A DNA stretch of 64,000 nucleotides from Nostoc sp. NIES-3756 (GTDB taxonomy: Bacteria > Cyanobacteriota > Cyanobacteriia > Cyanobacteriales > Nostocaceae), in assembly GCF_001548375.1 (NCBI RefSeq), contig NZ_AP017295.1:5417001-5481000 (forward strand), written 5' to 3'. Shown piece by piece: positions 17,260-25,437 of this stretch (position 1 is the stretch's first letter; the number at the start of each line of letters is the position of its first letter). A model generated the notes under the pieces. It did no database searches. It was not told where the DNA came from and saw only the letters and a program-made list of their open reading frames with translations. The position numbers and the translations under genes are program-made.

Positions 17260-18554
17260 CGATTGTTCCATTCCTGCGCCGCATCTTCTACAGCTTTATC
17301 TACCGTTTTTTCCCCTAACATTGCAGCTTGTAAATTCTCATAAATTGCTTTTTGTAGCTTTTTAATATCTTTTAAAGCTGGGGTTAAAATTTCTGCTTGT
17401 TGTAGTTGTTGGGCGCTGACAATTCGCGCTTTTTCCACATTTGAAGCATTAGCTGGCACATCTTTAAAGTAACTATCAGCTAATGCTTTAGTTGTTGATG
17501 GTAAAACATTTGCAGCTTTTGCAAAAGCTAATTGATTTTCATCATTGGTGACGAATAGGGCAAATTTTACGGCTGCATCAGGTTGTTTTGTTTCGCGGGG
17601 AACAACGATGTTCATCACAGCCACATTTTTCTTACCTGTATCACCAGTTAGTTGGGGTGCGATCGCCGAAGCTTGAGCCACCTTTGGAGCGTTGGTAGCA
17701 ATGGTTTTGAGAAACTCTGGCCCAGATGCTAAGAAAGCCGTTTCGCCAGATTGATATAAATCAATTGCATGACGATGGCCTTGAGTTAAGGCTTCTTTAG
17801 GTAATAACCCTTTTTTGTAAAGATCCACCCAATACTGAAACGCAGCTTTTCCTTGGGGTGAATTAAAAGCAGCTTTACCTTCAGCGTCTACTAAGGTAGC
17901 TCCCATCTGTACAAAAGACTGTAAAACTTCACCAGAATCTTGCGGTACAAAAGTGACAAAAAAAGCGTATTTCCCTGTCTTATCTTTAATTTGTTGCGCC
18001 ACTTGTGCTAATTGCGCGTAGGTAGCAGGTGGTTTACTGATACCTGACTGTTTTAATAAATCAGTGTTATAAATGGTTAGCCTCGTTGTGAGGTACCAAG
18101 GGATGCCAAAACTTTTACCATTCAAAGTGCTGGCTTTCCAAATATTTGGTAGATAGGAGGAACGCACTGTTTCTGGAACTTTTGTATCCAAATCTAACCA
18201 AGCATTTCGCCCTGCTAGTTGAGAAGCAAAATCTGGATTGAGGTTAACCACATCAGGTGGCGTTTTTGCGGAGACAGCTGTTAAAATTTTGTTCTCCATA
18301 GCTGCCCAAGGTACATCAACCCAGTTCACCTTTATACCAGGATTTTGAGTTTCAAAATTCTTAATCAAACTTTGGAAGTAGTTAGTAAATTGAGGTTGGA
18401 GCTGCATAGTCCAAAACTCAATACTTGCTCCTCCCGAAGCATTTTGTTGCGTGTTTGTATTCACATTTCCTGTGCTGCAACTGACCATCCAAGTGGTTAT
18501 TAAACCGAGCAACGCACAAGCAATAAATTTCTTAAATTTTCGCAGTTCAATCAT
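17256..18554 (-). CDS. Extracellular solute-binding lipoprotein of an ABC sugar-type transporter
   Basis: A family 1 (maltose/sugar-type) binding protein. From the ATG at 18554 it has a lipoprotein signal: basic MIELRKFKK, a hydrophobic run, then WMVSC with Cys26 as lipidation site. A TTG at 18587 would add 11 residues but weakens the signal layout. Typical features are IEFWTMQLQPQFTNYFQSLI near the N-terminus, VNLNPDFASQLA, and WYLTTRLTIYNTDLLK. No permease or ATPase gene is adjacent, so it is an orphan whose partners lie elsewhere; the ligand is unknown. The C-terminal stop codon is provided by a dispersed repeat. Confidence 0.85.
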   Translation of the reverse strand: MIELRKFKKFIACALLGLITTWMVSCSTGNVNTNTQQNASGGASIEFWTMQLQPQFTNYFQSLIKNFETQNPGIKVNWVDVPWAAMENKILTAVSAKTPPDVVNLNPDFASQLAGRNAWLDLDTKVPETVRSSYLPNIWKASTLNGKSFGIPWYLTTRLTIYNTDLLKQSGISKPPATYAQLAQVAQQIKDKTGKYAFFVTFVPQDSGEVLQSFVQMGATLVDAEGKAAFNSPQGKAAFQYWVDLYKKGLLPKEALTQGHRHAIDLYQSGETAFLASGPEFLKTIATNAPKVAQASAIAPQLTGDTGKKNVAVMNIVVPRETKQPDAAVKFALFVTNDENQLAFAKAANVLPSTTKALADSYFKDVPANASNVEKARIVSAQQLQQAEILTPALKDIKKLQKAIYENLQAAMLGEKTVDKAVEDAAQEWNNR

Positions 18555-18652
18555 TTTACCAGTATTTTTACGCTTGATTAAGGACAAAACCTTATGCAGA
18601 ATTGTCGAGATTATAGGCTAAATCAAACAACTTTGCAGAGTCATTAAATTTA

Positions 18653-18683
18653 TAGTCCATAGTCCACAGTCCATAGTCCATAG
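18653..18683. repeat. STRR (TAGTCCA heptamer)
   Basis: Four tandem 7-bp units of TAGTCCA/CAGTCCA between the divergent binding-protein and pilM genes. Confidence 0.7.
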
Positions 18684-18775
18684 TTTCTAATTTTTGCTGT
18701 ATTGCTCTGCTATTGGACTAATGACCACTTAAGTAAATTTAAAATTTTTAATTTAGCAAGTTGGTGGGTATCAGT

Positions 18776-19882
18776 GTGGTGAAAAGTCTCAGTAGTCTGT
18801 TTGGAAAATCTCATAGAGGAGTGGGTGTAGAAATTGCACCAGAACGGGTGAATGTAGTTCAACTACGCAAGCAGCGCCAAGGCTTGAAACTCGAATCTTT
18901 AACATCGGTTCCAGTTCCCGAAGGAATTGTCAGTGATGGTCAAATCACTGATCCCCCAGCAATGGCGCAATTAATTCAGCAGGCGCTGGCTGAAAGCAAA
19001 ATCAAAGTATCTAGTGTAGCAACTGGTGTTCCTGGAAGGGATGCGATCGTCCGAATTATCCCTGTACCGGCAGAGTTGGATGATAAAGAATTACGGGATA
19101 TGGTTTTAAACCACGAAGCAGGCTTATATTTGCCTTATCCCCGTGAGGAAGCTGATGTAGATTATCAAAAACTTGGGTACTTTGTAGATGAGGACGGCAT
19201 TGAGAAGGTACAAGTACTTTTAGTTGCTACTCGCAAGGAGGTGACAGATACATATATTAGAACTTTTGAGCAAGCAGGTTTACAAATTAGCGTTTTGGAA
19301 ATCAACAGTTTTGCTTTAATTCGGACAATTCGTGATCAACTACGACAATTTGGGCCACAAGAAGCAACCGTACTAGTTGACATAGAGTTCGACAGTACAG
19401 AAATTGCCATCATTATTAACGGAGTTCCCCAATTTTCCCGTACTGTCCCCATTGGCACATATCAAATGCAAATGGCTTATGCCAGAGCAATGAGTTTGCC
19501 TACATCACGAGACATGGAAATTTTACAGGAAATGGTAATTCCTGTAAATTCTGGTGATGGTGATAGAACTGGGATGACAGAAACTGACCCGGCTATGGCT
19601 GGTGTGTTGCGTATCTTGGGAGAACTAACAGATGAGTTACGCCGTTCTATAGATTTTTACTTAAATCAAAGTGAAAACTTAGAAATCGTCCAGATTCTAT
19701 TAGGTGGGCCTGGTGGTGGATTACAGCAACTTAATGAGTTTTTTACTCAACGCTTAAGTATTCCTACTAATCAAATAGATCCTATCGGGTCTTTGTCCTT
19801 GCAAGTTGATGAAGCAAAGTATCCCTCTACACAACGTTCTGGGTTAGGAATAGTCCTTGGTTTAGGGATGCGGGAGGTATAA
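18776..19882 (+). CDS. pilM: Type IV pilus assembly protein PilM
   Basis: An actin-like cytoplasmic ATPase-fold protein that docks to the PilN N-terminus in the type IV pilus alignment complex. It begins with GVGVEIAPERVNVVQLRKQ, has the central LVDIEFDSTEIAIIINGVPQFSR and the late LLGGPGGGLQQLNEFF nucleotide-fold motifs, and is about 370 residues, the family length. I place the start at GTG 18776, giving MVKSLSSLFGKSHRG as in related cyanobacteria; GGTGGG at 18763 can serve as ribosome site. In-frame TTG 18761 and GTG 18779 are alternatives. First gene of pilM-N-O-Q. Confidence 0.93.
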   Translation: MVKSLSSLFGKSHRGVGVEIAPERVNVVQLRKQRQGLKLESLTSVPVPEGIVSDGQITDPPAMAQLIQQALAESKIKVSSVATGVPGRDAIVRIIPVPAELDDKELRDMVLNHEAGLYLPYPREEADVDYQKLGYFVDEDGIEKVQVLLVATRKEVTDTYIRTFEQAGLQISVLEINSFALIRTIRDQLRQFGPQEATVLVDIEFDSTEIAIIINGVPQFSRTVPIGTYQMQMAYARAMSLPTSRDMEILQEMVIPVNSGDGDRTGMTETDPAMAGVLRILGELTDELRRSIDFYLNQSENLEIVQILLGGPGGGLQQLNEFFTQRLSIPTNQIDPIGSLSLQVDEAKYPSTQRSGLGIVLGLGMREV

Positions 19883-19884
19883 CC

Positions 19885-19916
19885 AATTCAAAATTCAAAA
19901 TTCAAAATTCAAAATT
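19885..19916. repeat. STRR (AAATTCA heptamer) within the pil operon
   Basis: Four tandem 7-bp AAATTCA units between pilM and pilN. They lengthen the pilM-pilN spacer to about 120 bases. Confidence 0.75.
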
Positions 19917-20004
19917 GTCTAGGAAAGTTCTGTTCGCTGGTTTCCGACGTTCAGAACTTCCGCGAAATGTAAACTTCAAAGTTTTGGAGAATTGGTAAAA
20001 GAGA

Positions 20005-20772
20005 ATGTATGGATTAGATATTAACTTTCTCAAAGACCGCCCAGCTTATCAGCCTAAAGGTGAACAAAAAAAATCAGGTGTCAAACTGCCGACTGGGAAC
20101 TTAACACCTATATATTTGGGAGTTGGTTTAGGTCTTTGTCTGCCGGTGTTTGTAGGTGGTGGTTTGTGGTTTATACAAACGAAAACAAGCGAACTAGAAC
20201 AGGCGATCGCATTACTTGAAGAAGAAGGCAAGAAACTAGATGTAGAAATCGCCAGCATTAACAAAATCAAGGAACAGACTAACGCTGTCCAAGCCGAAAC
20301 TAAAAGTTTAGTCACGGTATTTGACCAAATTCGCCCTTGGTCAGCGATGTTGGAAGATTTGCGCGATCGCATTCCTGCTTCAGTGCAAATAGAAAATGTT
20401 AAACAAACACCACCTACTCCCCCAGCACAGGGCGAAGCCCCCACTAACCCAGCCGGTGGCATAGAAATCACAGGCTTGGCTCGTTCTTTCAACGATGTCA
20501 ACGACTTCTTGTTAGTTCTACAACAATCTCGCTTCCTCAAATCATCGGAAAGCAAAATTACTACAGCTTCCCTAGTAGATGCGCCATTACCTCCCAGTAG
20601 CGGTGCTAACGGAGTACAAATTAAACCACCCCAAGTAGTTAAATATACTATTCAATCCAGTCTTAGTGACGTTCCCGCATCCGAATTAATTCGGGAGCTA
20701 GAGCAGAAAGGCACTGTAGGACTGGTAACTAGAATTCGTGCTATGCAAAAAACAGGAGTCATTACAAGATGA
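20005..20772 (+). CDS. pilN: Type IV pilus inner-membrane protein PilN
   Basis: A 255-residue bitopic protein. The short cytoplasmic N-terminus MYGLDINFLKDRP carries the INFL-type PilM-binding motif. One TM helix follows (about 35-57, YLGVGLGLCLPVFVGGGLWF), then a periplasmic coiled coil (about 60-100) and a ferredoxin-like fold domain. It pairs with PilO. Its stop overlaps the pilO start by four bases (ATGA), indicating translational coupling. Slightly longer than proteobacterial PilN, as is usual in cyanobacteria. Confidence 0.92.
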   Translation: MYGLDINFLKDRPAYQPKGEQKKSGVKLPTGNLTPIYLGVGLGLCLPVFVGGGLWFIQTKTSELEQAIALLEEEGKKLDVEIASINKIKEQTNAVQAETKSLVTVFDQIRPWSAMLEDLRDRIPASVQIENVKQTPPTPPAQGEAPTNPAGGIEITGLARSFNDVNDFLLVLQQSRFLKSSESKITTASLVDAPLPPSSGANGVQIKPPQVVKYTIQSSLSDVPASELIRELEQKGTVGLVTRIRAMQKTGVITR

Positions 20773-21536
20773 CGCTGAGTGAAGATTTGAATTTTGCCGA
20801 ACAAGCTGCTGAATTAGATGCTGGTGCGTCACCCTATCCAGTCGTCTTTGGTGTAACTTTTACACCTAAAATTATAGGTCTTATAGTAGGTGTACTAGGT
20901 CTATTAGGCGCTTTGTACATGCTGCTCAATATGGTAATGCCAGCTTGGGACAACTATCAGCAGAAGCAAACCCAAAGCAGTGAATTAGAAGGTCAAGTTA
21001 CCCAAAAAAAAGCCACTATTAAACAAAAAGGCAAGGTAACAGAGGAACTAGCCCAAGCAAAAGTGCAAAAACAACAGGTTTTAGCTTTATTTGCTGACGA
21101 GAAAACCTTAGATACTTTACTTTTAGACTTGAATCGGTTGGTAGAAGCAGGTAATGCTCAAGTTCCACCTAATGCAGTAAGGGCTAAACTACAAAAGTTT
21201 GTACCAGCTATACAAAAACCAGAACCTGTCATTGATGGTTCTTTAGGAGCAGCAGTTGATGGCAAACTGAAGCGTACTAGCGTGAATATAGAGATTGTTG
21301 GTACTTATGAGCAGACACAATCAATTCTTCGTAATATAGAGCGTTTACAGCCTTTAATCATAGTTAGAGACTATCAATCAGCACTATCAACAGTTCAAGC
21401 TACTGATAGGTCAGGTAAACCTATACGCAGAATAGGCCCTGCACCAATCACCACATCTTTTCAACTACAAGCATTAATGCCTCTGAGTTCTGAGGAATTA
21501 GCAGTTGCAGCGACCAAGGCAGCACCGAAGAAGTAG
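20769..21536 (+). CDS. pilO: Type IV pilus inner-membrane protein PilO
   Basis: A 255-residue bitopic protein with a TM helix at about 35-57 (IIGLIVGVLGLLGALYMLLNMV), a coiled coil (about 60-105) and a periplasmic domain with the PilO-type VNIEIVGTYEQTQSILRNIERL strand-helix pattern. It forms heterodimers with PilN and links PilM to the secretin. The gene overlaps pilN by four bases. No pilP follows, which is normal for cyanobacteria. Confidence 0.92.
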   Translation: MTLSEDLNFAEQAAELDAGASPYPVVFGVTFTPKIIGLIVGVLGLLGALYMLLNMVMPAWDNYQQKQTQSSELEGQVTQKKATIKQKGKVTEELAQAKVQKQQVLALFADEKTLDTLLLDLNRLVEAGNAQVPPNAVRAKLQKFVPAIQKPEPVIDGSLGAAVDGKLKRTSVNIEIVGTYEQTQSILRNIERLQPLIIVRDYQSALSTVQATDRSGKPIRRIGPAPITTSFQLQALMPLSSEELAVAATKAAPKK

Positions 21537-21585
21537 GGATGGGGGAGATGAGGGGGATGAGGGAGATGGGGGAGATGAGGGAGAA
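21536..21585. repeat. G-rich tandem repeat (GGGGGAGATGA type)
   Basis: Degenerate tandem units of GGGAGATGAGG directly after pilO. The same arrangement, a G-rich run followed by CGCGCTAAACGCGCCGCTA, occurs at 59925-60047. Confidence 0.65.
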
Positions 21586-21600
21586 AATTATTACTCAACA

Positions 21601-21632
21601 CGCGCTAAACGCGCCGCTACCGCTAACAGCAC
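21601..21632. repeat. Dispersed repeat CGCGCTAAACGCGCCGCTAC, copy 1
   Basis: A 32-bp unit ending CGCTAACAGCAC. A second copy at 60016-60047 differs at about one base, and its 3' half occurs inverted at 53410-53427. Confidence 0.7.
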
Positions 21633-21644
21633 TTACTTATAACT

Positions 21645-21770
21645 CAATACAGTTCAGTTAAGATCCCCCCGCCTGCGGCGACCCCCTTAAAAAGGGGGTA
21701 AAAAAGAGTTATTAGCCCCCCTTTTTAAGGGGGGTTGGGGGGATCTTAAAACGCTAACTGAACAGTATTG
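21645..21770. mobile_element. Second MITE-like element in the pilO-pilQ spacer
   Basis: Terminal inverted repeats CAATACAGTTCAGTTA (21645-21660) and TAACTGAACAGTATTG (21755-21770) match at 15 of 16 bases. They enclose GATCCCCCC / GGGGGGATC arms. Direct repeats ACTTATAACTCA lie at 21635-21646 and 21771-21782, a possible target duplication. It has no coding capacity. Its termini differ from those of the GCTACGG family, though the inner C/G arms look alike. Confidence 0.6.
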
Positions 21771-21831
21771 ACTTATAACTCAGCACTTATCATTTTTTGT
21801 TTAAAAGACTTTATCAGGTGAGGAATGAACT

Positions 21832-24348
21832 GTGAAACACGTTCACGGTAATAGTTTAATTTTTGGTGCTGCTGCTTGCGTATTTTTGGCAGCACAACCA
21901 GTATGGGCGCAAACAACCCAAGTTACAGAAGTAAAGGTAAGTCCTAGTGATGGTGGACTGAGCGTTGTTTTAAAAACTTCTACTGGTTCACGTCCACAGG
22001 TTTTTACAACAAAAAGAGGCAAATCTTTAGTTGCAGATGTTATTAATACGCAACTAAGGCTGCGACAAGGTAATAACTTCCGTCAAGACAAGCCTGCACC
22101 GGGAATTGCTTCTATTGAAGTTGTACAACTAGATGCTAATAGTATTCGCGTAATTGTTACAGGTGATAATGATGCGCCAATTAGCCAACCTGTCACACGT
22201 CAACAAGATAGTATCACCCTCAGCGTTACACCATCATCAGGTACTACAGCCTCAGCGCCAGTTATCCCCAGACCACCAGTATCGACAACACCACCAACAT
22301 CAACAACACCATCCGCCACTACACCTGCTCAAACTGGTGCAGTACCAGTACTTGTACCCAATCCAGAAGTAACAATTGATGGTAGACCAGCCCAGCCTGC
22401 TGTACCTGGACAGCCATTAAGCCAAGCACCACCATTCTTACCCAGAGCCGTTGCGCCACCAGTTGGAGATATAGCCATTTCTGCCATTGATGCCTCTCCT
22501 ACTATCATTGATTTAGGCACTCAAGAACGTGTACCTCGTCTGGTGTTGCGTGATGCACCAGTTAGGGAAGTTTTATCATTATTAGCTCGTGCGGCTAATC
22601 TCAATTTAGCTTATATCGGTGGAGATGCTGGTAAAGACGCACAGGCAATTCAGCAAACGATTTCTTTAGATATAGAAAATGAGCCAGTGCAAGATGTATT
22701 TAACTACGTTTTGCGTCTAAGTGGCTTGGAAGCTAACCGCAGTAACAGAACAATTTTTGTAGGGCCGAAACTGCCTAACTCCACCCGCGATGTAATGATG
22801 CGTAGCTTGCGGCTTAATCAGGTAAATGTGGGAGTTGCTTTAAACTTCTTAGTTGCTTTAGGCGCAGAAAGTGCAATTAGCCGTGAACGACTTGTGACTA
22901 GTGTTAATGCCGTACCTGTAGGTGGTGCAGCTAATACCGCCGTAACACAAACTCAAACTACTACAGAAACCAGAGTTGAGACTCAAAGAGTGGACTTTCT
23001 AGACTCAAAGCCTTTACTAAGAGGTTTACAAGTATTAGGAGATGAACGCACTAATTCCGTTACTTTAGTTGGTTCTCAGAAATTACTTGATATTGCGGTA
23101 AGTCAACTCACTCAGCTTGATATCCGCCGTCGTCAGGTGGTAGTTAACGTCAAAATTATTGATATCAATCTTTTAGGTCTTCAAGACAGCAATGCTAGTT
23201 TTTCTTTTGGAATTGGCAATAACTTCTTTTCTAGTGACGGTGGTGCGGCATCATTTAATTTTGGTGGTTTTAATCCACCTAATGCTAATAATGTGCGTAA
23301 CGGTCTAAATCCAACGGTGACGGCTAATCCCTATAGTGGTGGTAATACTTTCTTGGATTTAACTAACCCTACTCCCATTCCTGGGACTGGAATTGGCAAC
23401 AGAGTAATTGATAATGGGCAGTTAACGCAAGATACACGAGGAGGGGCTGAATCATTCTATAACCGTCGAGCAGGAGTTTCCGGAGATCCATTTCAAGGAG
23501 GTTTTACAGACTTTACACAGGGAACACCAAATGTAACTAGTATTAAAGATACTCCTGCCGTTGCTCCCATTCCTGCTGTTCTTGATGGACAAGGTAATGT
23601 GCTTGTTCCCGCCGTTCCTGGGACTCCAGCTAAGAGAGAGTTCACCTTTGAACCAGGAAAGCTTGGAACAGCAACAGCTGCGTTACCTAGTCTATTTCAA
23701 TACCCTAAACGTCTTCTCCTTAGTTTGCAAGCTCAGGTACAAAATGGCAATGCAAAAATCTTGACTGACCCGACTTTGATTGTACAGGAAGGTCAACAGG
23801 CTGTAGTCAAATTAACAACAGAAGTATTTGGAGGGTTTGAAAATGCACAGCAAAGTTCATCAACAGGGCAAAATTCTCAATTCACTTCTACCAAAAAACC
23901 TATTATCAAAGAAGCGGGTTTAAGTCTGGCAGTTAAAGTTGACCGTATTGATGATAATGGTTTTGTCTCCTTATCTGTTTCACCAACTGTTTCTGCACCT
24001 GGTGGTTCAACACAGACTCCTGATGGTGAAATTACTTTATTATCCTCTAGAAGTCTTCAATCTGGTTTAATTCGTCTGCGAGATGGTCAAACGTTAATTC
24101 TCTCAGGTATTATTCAAGAGTCAGATAGGGCGACTGTATCAAAACTGCCTATTTTGGGTGATCTCCCTCTTATTGGTTCATTATTTAGAAGAAGCAATAA
24201 AACTAATGAGCGCCGTGAAGTAATTGTTCTTTTAACACCTCAAGTTATGGATGATTCTCAAAACTCCTCTTACGGCTATAACTATACACCTAGCCCAGAA
24301 GTAAGACAAATGCTTGAGCGCCGTGGGTTAAATACACCCAGACGTTAA
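21832..24348 (+). CDS. pilQ: Type IV pilus secretin PilQ
   Basis: The 838-residue outer-membrane secretin through which the pilus passes. From GTG 21832 it has a signal peptide ending in QPVWAQ, an AMIN domain (about 30-130) that binds the envelope, a Pro/Thr-rich linker, secretin N-domains (VPRLVLRDAPVREVLSLLARAANLN, then the FVGPKLP region), and a C-terminal secretin domain with VNVKIIDINLLG, LTDPTLIVQEGQQA and the closing LPILGDLPLIGSLFRRS motif. The operon upstream supplies PilM, N and O. A repeat cluster and MITE lie in the 295-base gap before it, so it may need its own promoter or read through them. Confidence 0.94.
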   Translation: MKHVHGNSLIFGAAACVFLAAQPVWAQTTQVTEVKVSPSDGGLSVVLKTSTGSRPQVFTTKRGKSLVADVINTQLRLRQGNNFRQDKPAPGIASIEVVQLDANSIRVIVTGDNDAPISQPVTRQQDSITLSVTPSSGTTASAPVIPRPPVSTTPPTSTTPSATTPAQTGAVPVLVPNPEVTIDGRPAQPAVPGQPLSQAPPFLPRAVAPPVGDIAISAIDASPTIIDLGTQERVPRLVLRDAPVREVLSLLARAANLNLAYIGGDAGKDAQAIQQTISLDIENEPVQDVFNYVLRLSGLEANRSNRTIFVGPKLPNSTRDVMMRSLRLNQVNVGVALNFLVALGAESAISRERLVTSVNAVPVGGAANTAVTQTQTTTETRVETQRVDFLDSKPLLRGLQVLGDERTNSVTLVGSQKLLDIAVSQLTQLDIRRRQVVVNVKIIDINLLGLQDSNASFSFGIGNNFFSSDGGAASFNFGGFNPPNANNVRNGLNPTVTANPYSGGNTFLDLTNPTPIPGTGIGNRVIDNGQLTQDTRGGAESFYNRRAGVSGDPFQGGFTDFTQGTPNVTSIKDTPAVAPIPAVLDGQGNVLVPAVPGTPAKREFTFEPGKLGTATAALPSLFQYPKRLLLSLQAQVQNGNAKILTDPTLIVQEGQQAVVKLTTEVFGGFENAQQSSSTGQNSQFTSTKKPIIKEAGLSLAVKVDRIDDNGFVSLSVSPTVSAPGGSTQTPDGEITLLSSRSLQSGLIRLRDGQTLILSGIIQESDRATVSKLPILGDLPLIGSLFRRSNKTNERREVIVLLTPQVMDDSQNSSYGYNYTPSPEVRQMLERRGLNTPRR

Positions 24349-24445
24349 GCCAGTTTACCAATTCGTAATTTGTAATTCGTAATTTCAGAAAGTGTCTAGA
24401 AATTTGACGAATTGGTATTAGAATATAATCTAATCTTTTAGACTG

Positions 24446-24482
24446 ACCACAACAGCTTTCTAGCTTTGTGGTGTCTTTTTTT
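24446..24482 (+). terminator. Rho-independent terminator after pilQ
   Basis: ACCACAA (24446-24452) pairs with TTGTGGT (24466-24472), followed by GTC and an eight-base T run. It ends the pil operon just before the convergent cNMP-protein gene. Confidence 0.75.
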
Positions 24483-24500
24483 GTCAGTATAGAAGCTATA

Positions 24501-24944
24501 TTATCTAGAACTTGATGTAGACATATTTACGTTATCGTTGAGGTGGCGAATTAGGCGAGATAGTTCTCGAATAATATTCACTGCGATTTCGGGTGTTTCT
24601 TCGATCGCATCATATAGTTGCTCTTGTGTTAGTTCCAAAAATTCACAAGGTTCCATAGTTGTCACAGAGGCGGAACGGGGCTGTGTATCAAATACTGCCA
24701 TTTCGCCGAAGTATTTGCCTTGGTCTACTTCTGCCAATTGTTTATCACCGATGTGAACCCTAACTCTACCAGAAACTATAATATATAGCGATCGCCCCTC
24801 CTCCCCCTGTCTAAAAATCGTATGATTAGCGGGGAATTGCAATTCGTGCATTACCGAGGTTAGCCGCACAATAAAATCATCACGCAATTCTTTAAAAATT
24901 GGGACTCGTCGCACAAATAATAAACGGTCAACGCTACTTAGCAT
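24501..24944 (-). CDS. Single-domain cyclic nucleotide-binding protein
   Basis: A 147-residue protein made of one CRP-type cNMP-binding domain (about 15-130) without a DNA-binding domain. The phosphate-binding cassette is canonical: FGEMAVFDTQPRSASV, with Glu and the Arg after Pro that contact the cyclic phosphate. A C-terminal helix (about 115-140) may mediate dimer or partner contacts. It lies convergent to pilQ. cAMP controls type IV pilus motility in cyanobacteria, so a role at the pilus is attractive, but this is inference from position. Confidence 0.82.
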   Translation of the reverse strand: MLSSVDRLLFVRRVPIFKELRDDFIVRLTSVMHELQFPANHTIFRQGEEGRSLYIIVSGRVRVHIGDKQLAEVDQGKYFGEMAVFDTQPRSASVTTMEPCEFLELTQEQLYDAIEETPEIAVNIIRELSRLIRHLNDNVNMSTSSSR

Positions 24945-25074
24945 GGTAGATGGTCAGTTGTCAGTTGTCAGTCGTCAGTAGTTAACGCCGTGTGCTAATT
25001 TCTCTCAAACCTAACCCCCAACCCCTTCCCTTGTAGGGAAGGGGAGCAAGAATTAAAGCCTCTCTCCTTTCAGG

Positions 25075-25241
25075 GGCTACGGTGTACACACAAGTCTGAT
25101 CAAGTTGCCTCACAGCGTTTCGATCCCCCCTAACCCCCCTTAAAAAAGGGGGGAATTTTCTTAAAGTCCCCCTTTTTAAGGGGGATTTAGGGGGATCAAA
25201 CCATATTCTGCACCTAGCATAGAGATGTGTGTACACCGTAG
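25075..25241. mobile_element. MITE-like element, copy 4
   Basis: A 167-bp copy, GGCTACGGTGTACACA to TGTGTACACCGTAG, very close to copy 1 inside. The flanks CCTTTCAGG (25066-25074) and CCTTGTAGG (25242-25250) agree at 7 of 9 bases. It sits between opposing arms CTCTCC (before) and GGAGAG (after) of an older repeat. It occupies the region upstream of the UPF0182 gene. An 84-codon open frame across it is an artefact. Confidence 0.7.
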
Positions 25242-25437
25242 CCTTGTAGGGGAGAGGAATGGAAGTGGGGTTTGATTAATTAAGTTGCACATAGCATTAG
25301 TTATTAATTGCTCTTGCCCCTGTCTTATGTCTAGCCAGTATAAGCTAAAGATTGACTTAATCCAGAAAAATAACTACTAGATAAATTCATAATAGGTATG
25401 GAACTAAGGAAAGAGTAATTAATTTGGCTGCCAAAGA

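Noticed and set aside
20049..20555. 168-codon open frame antisense to pilN
   Set aside because: It lies wholly within pilN, whose product is a clear family member; Ser/Pro-rich text is typical of antisense frames.
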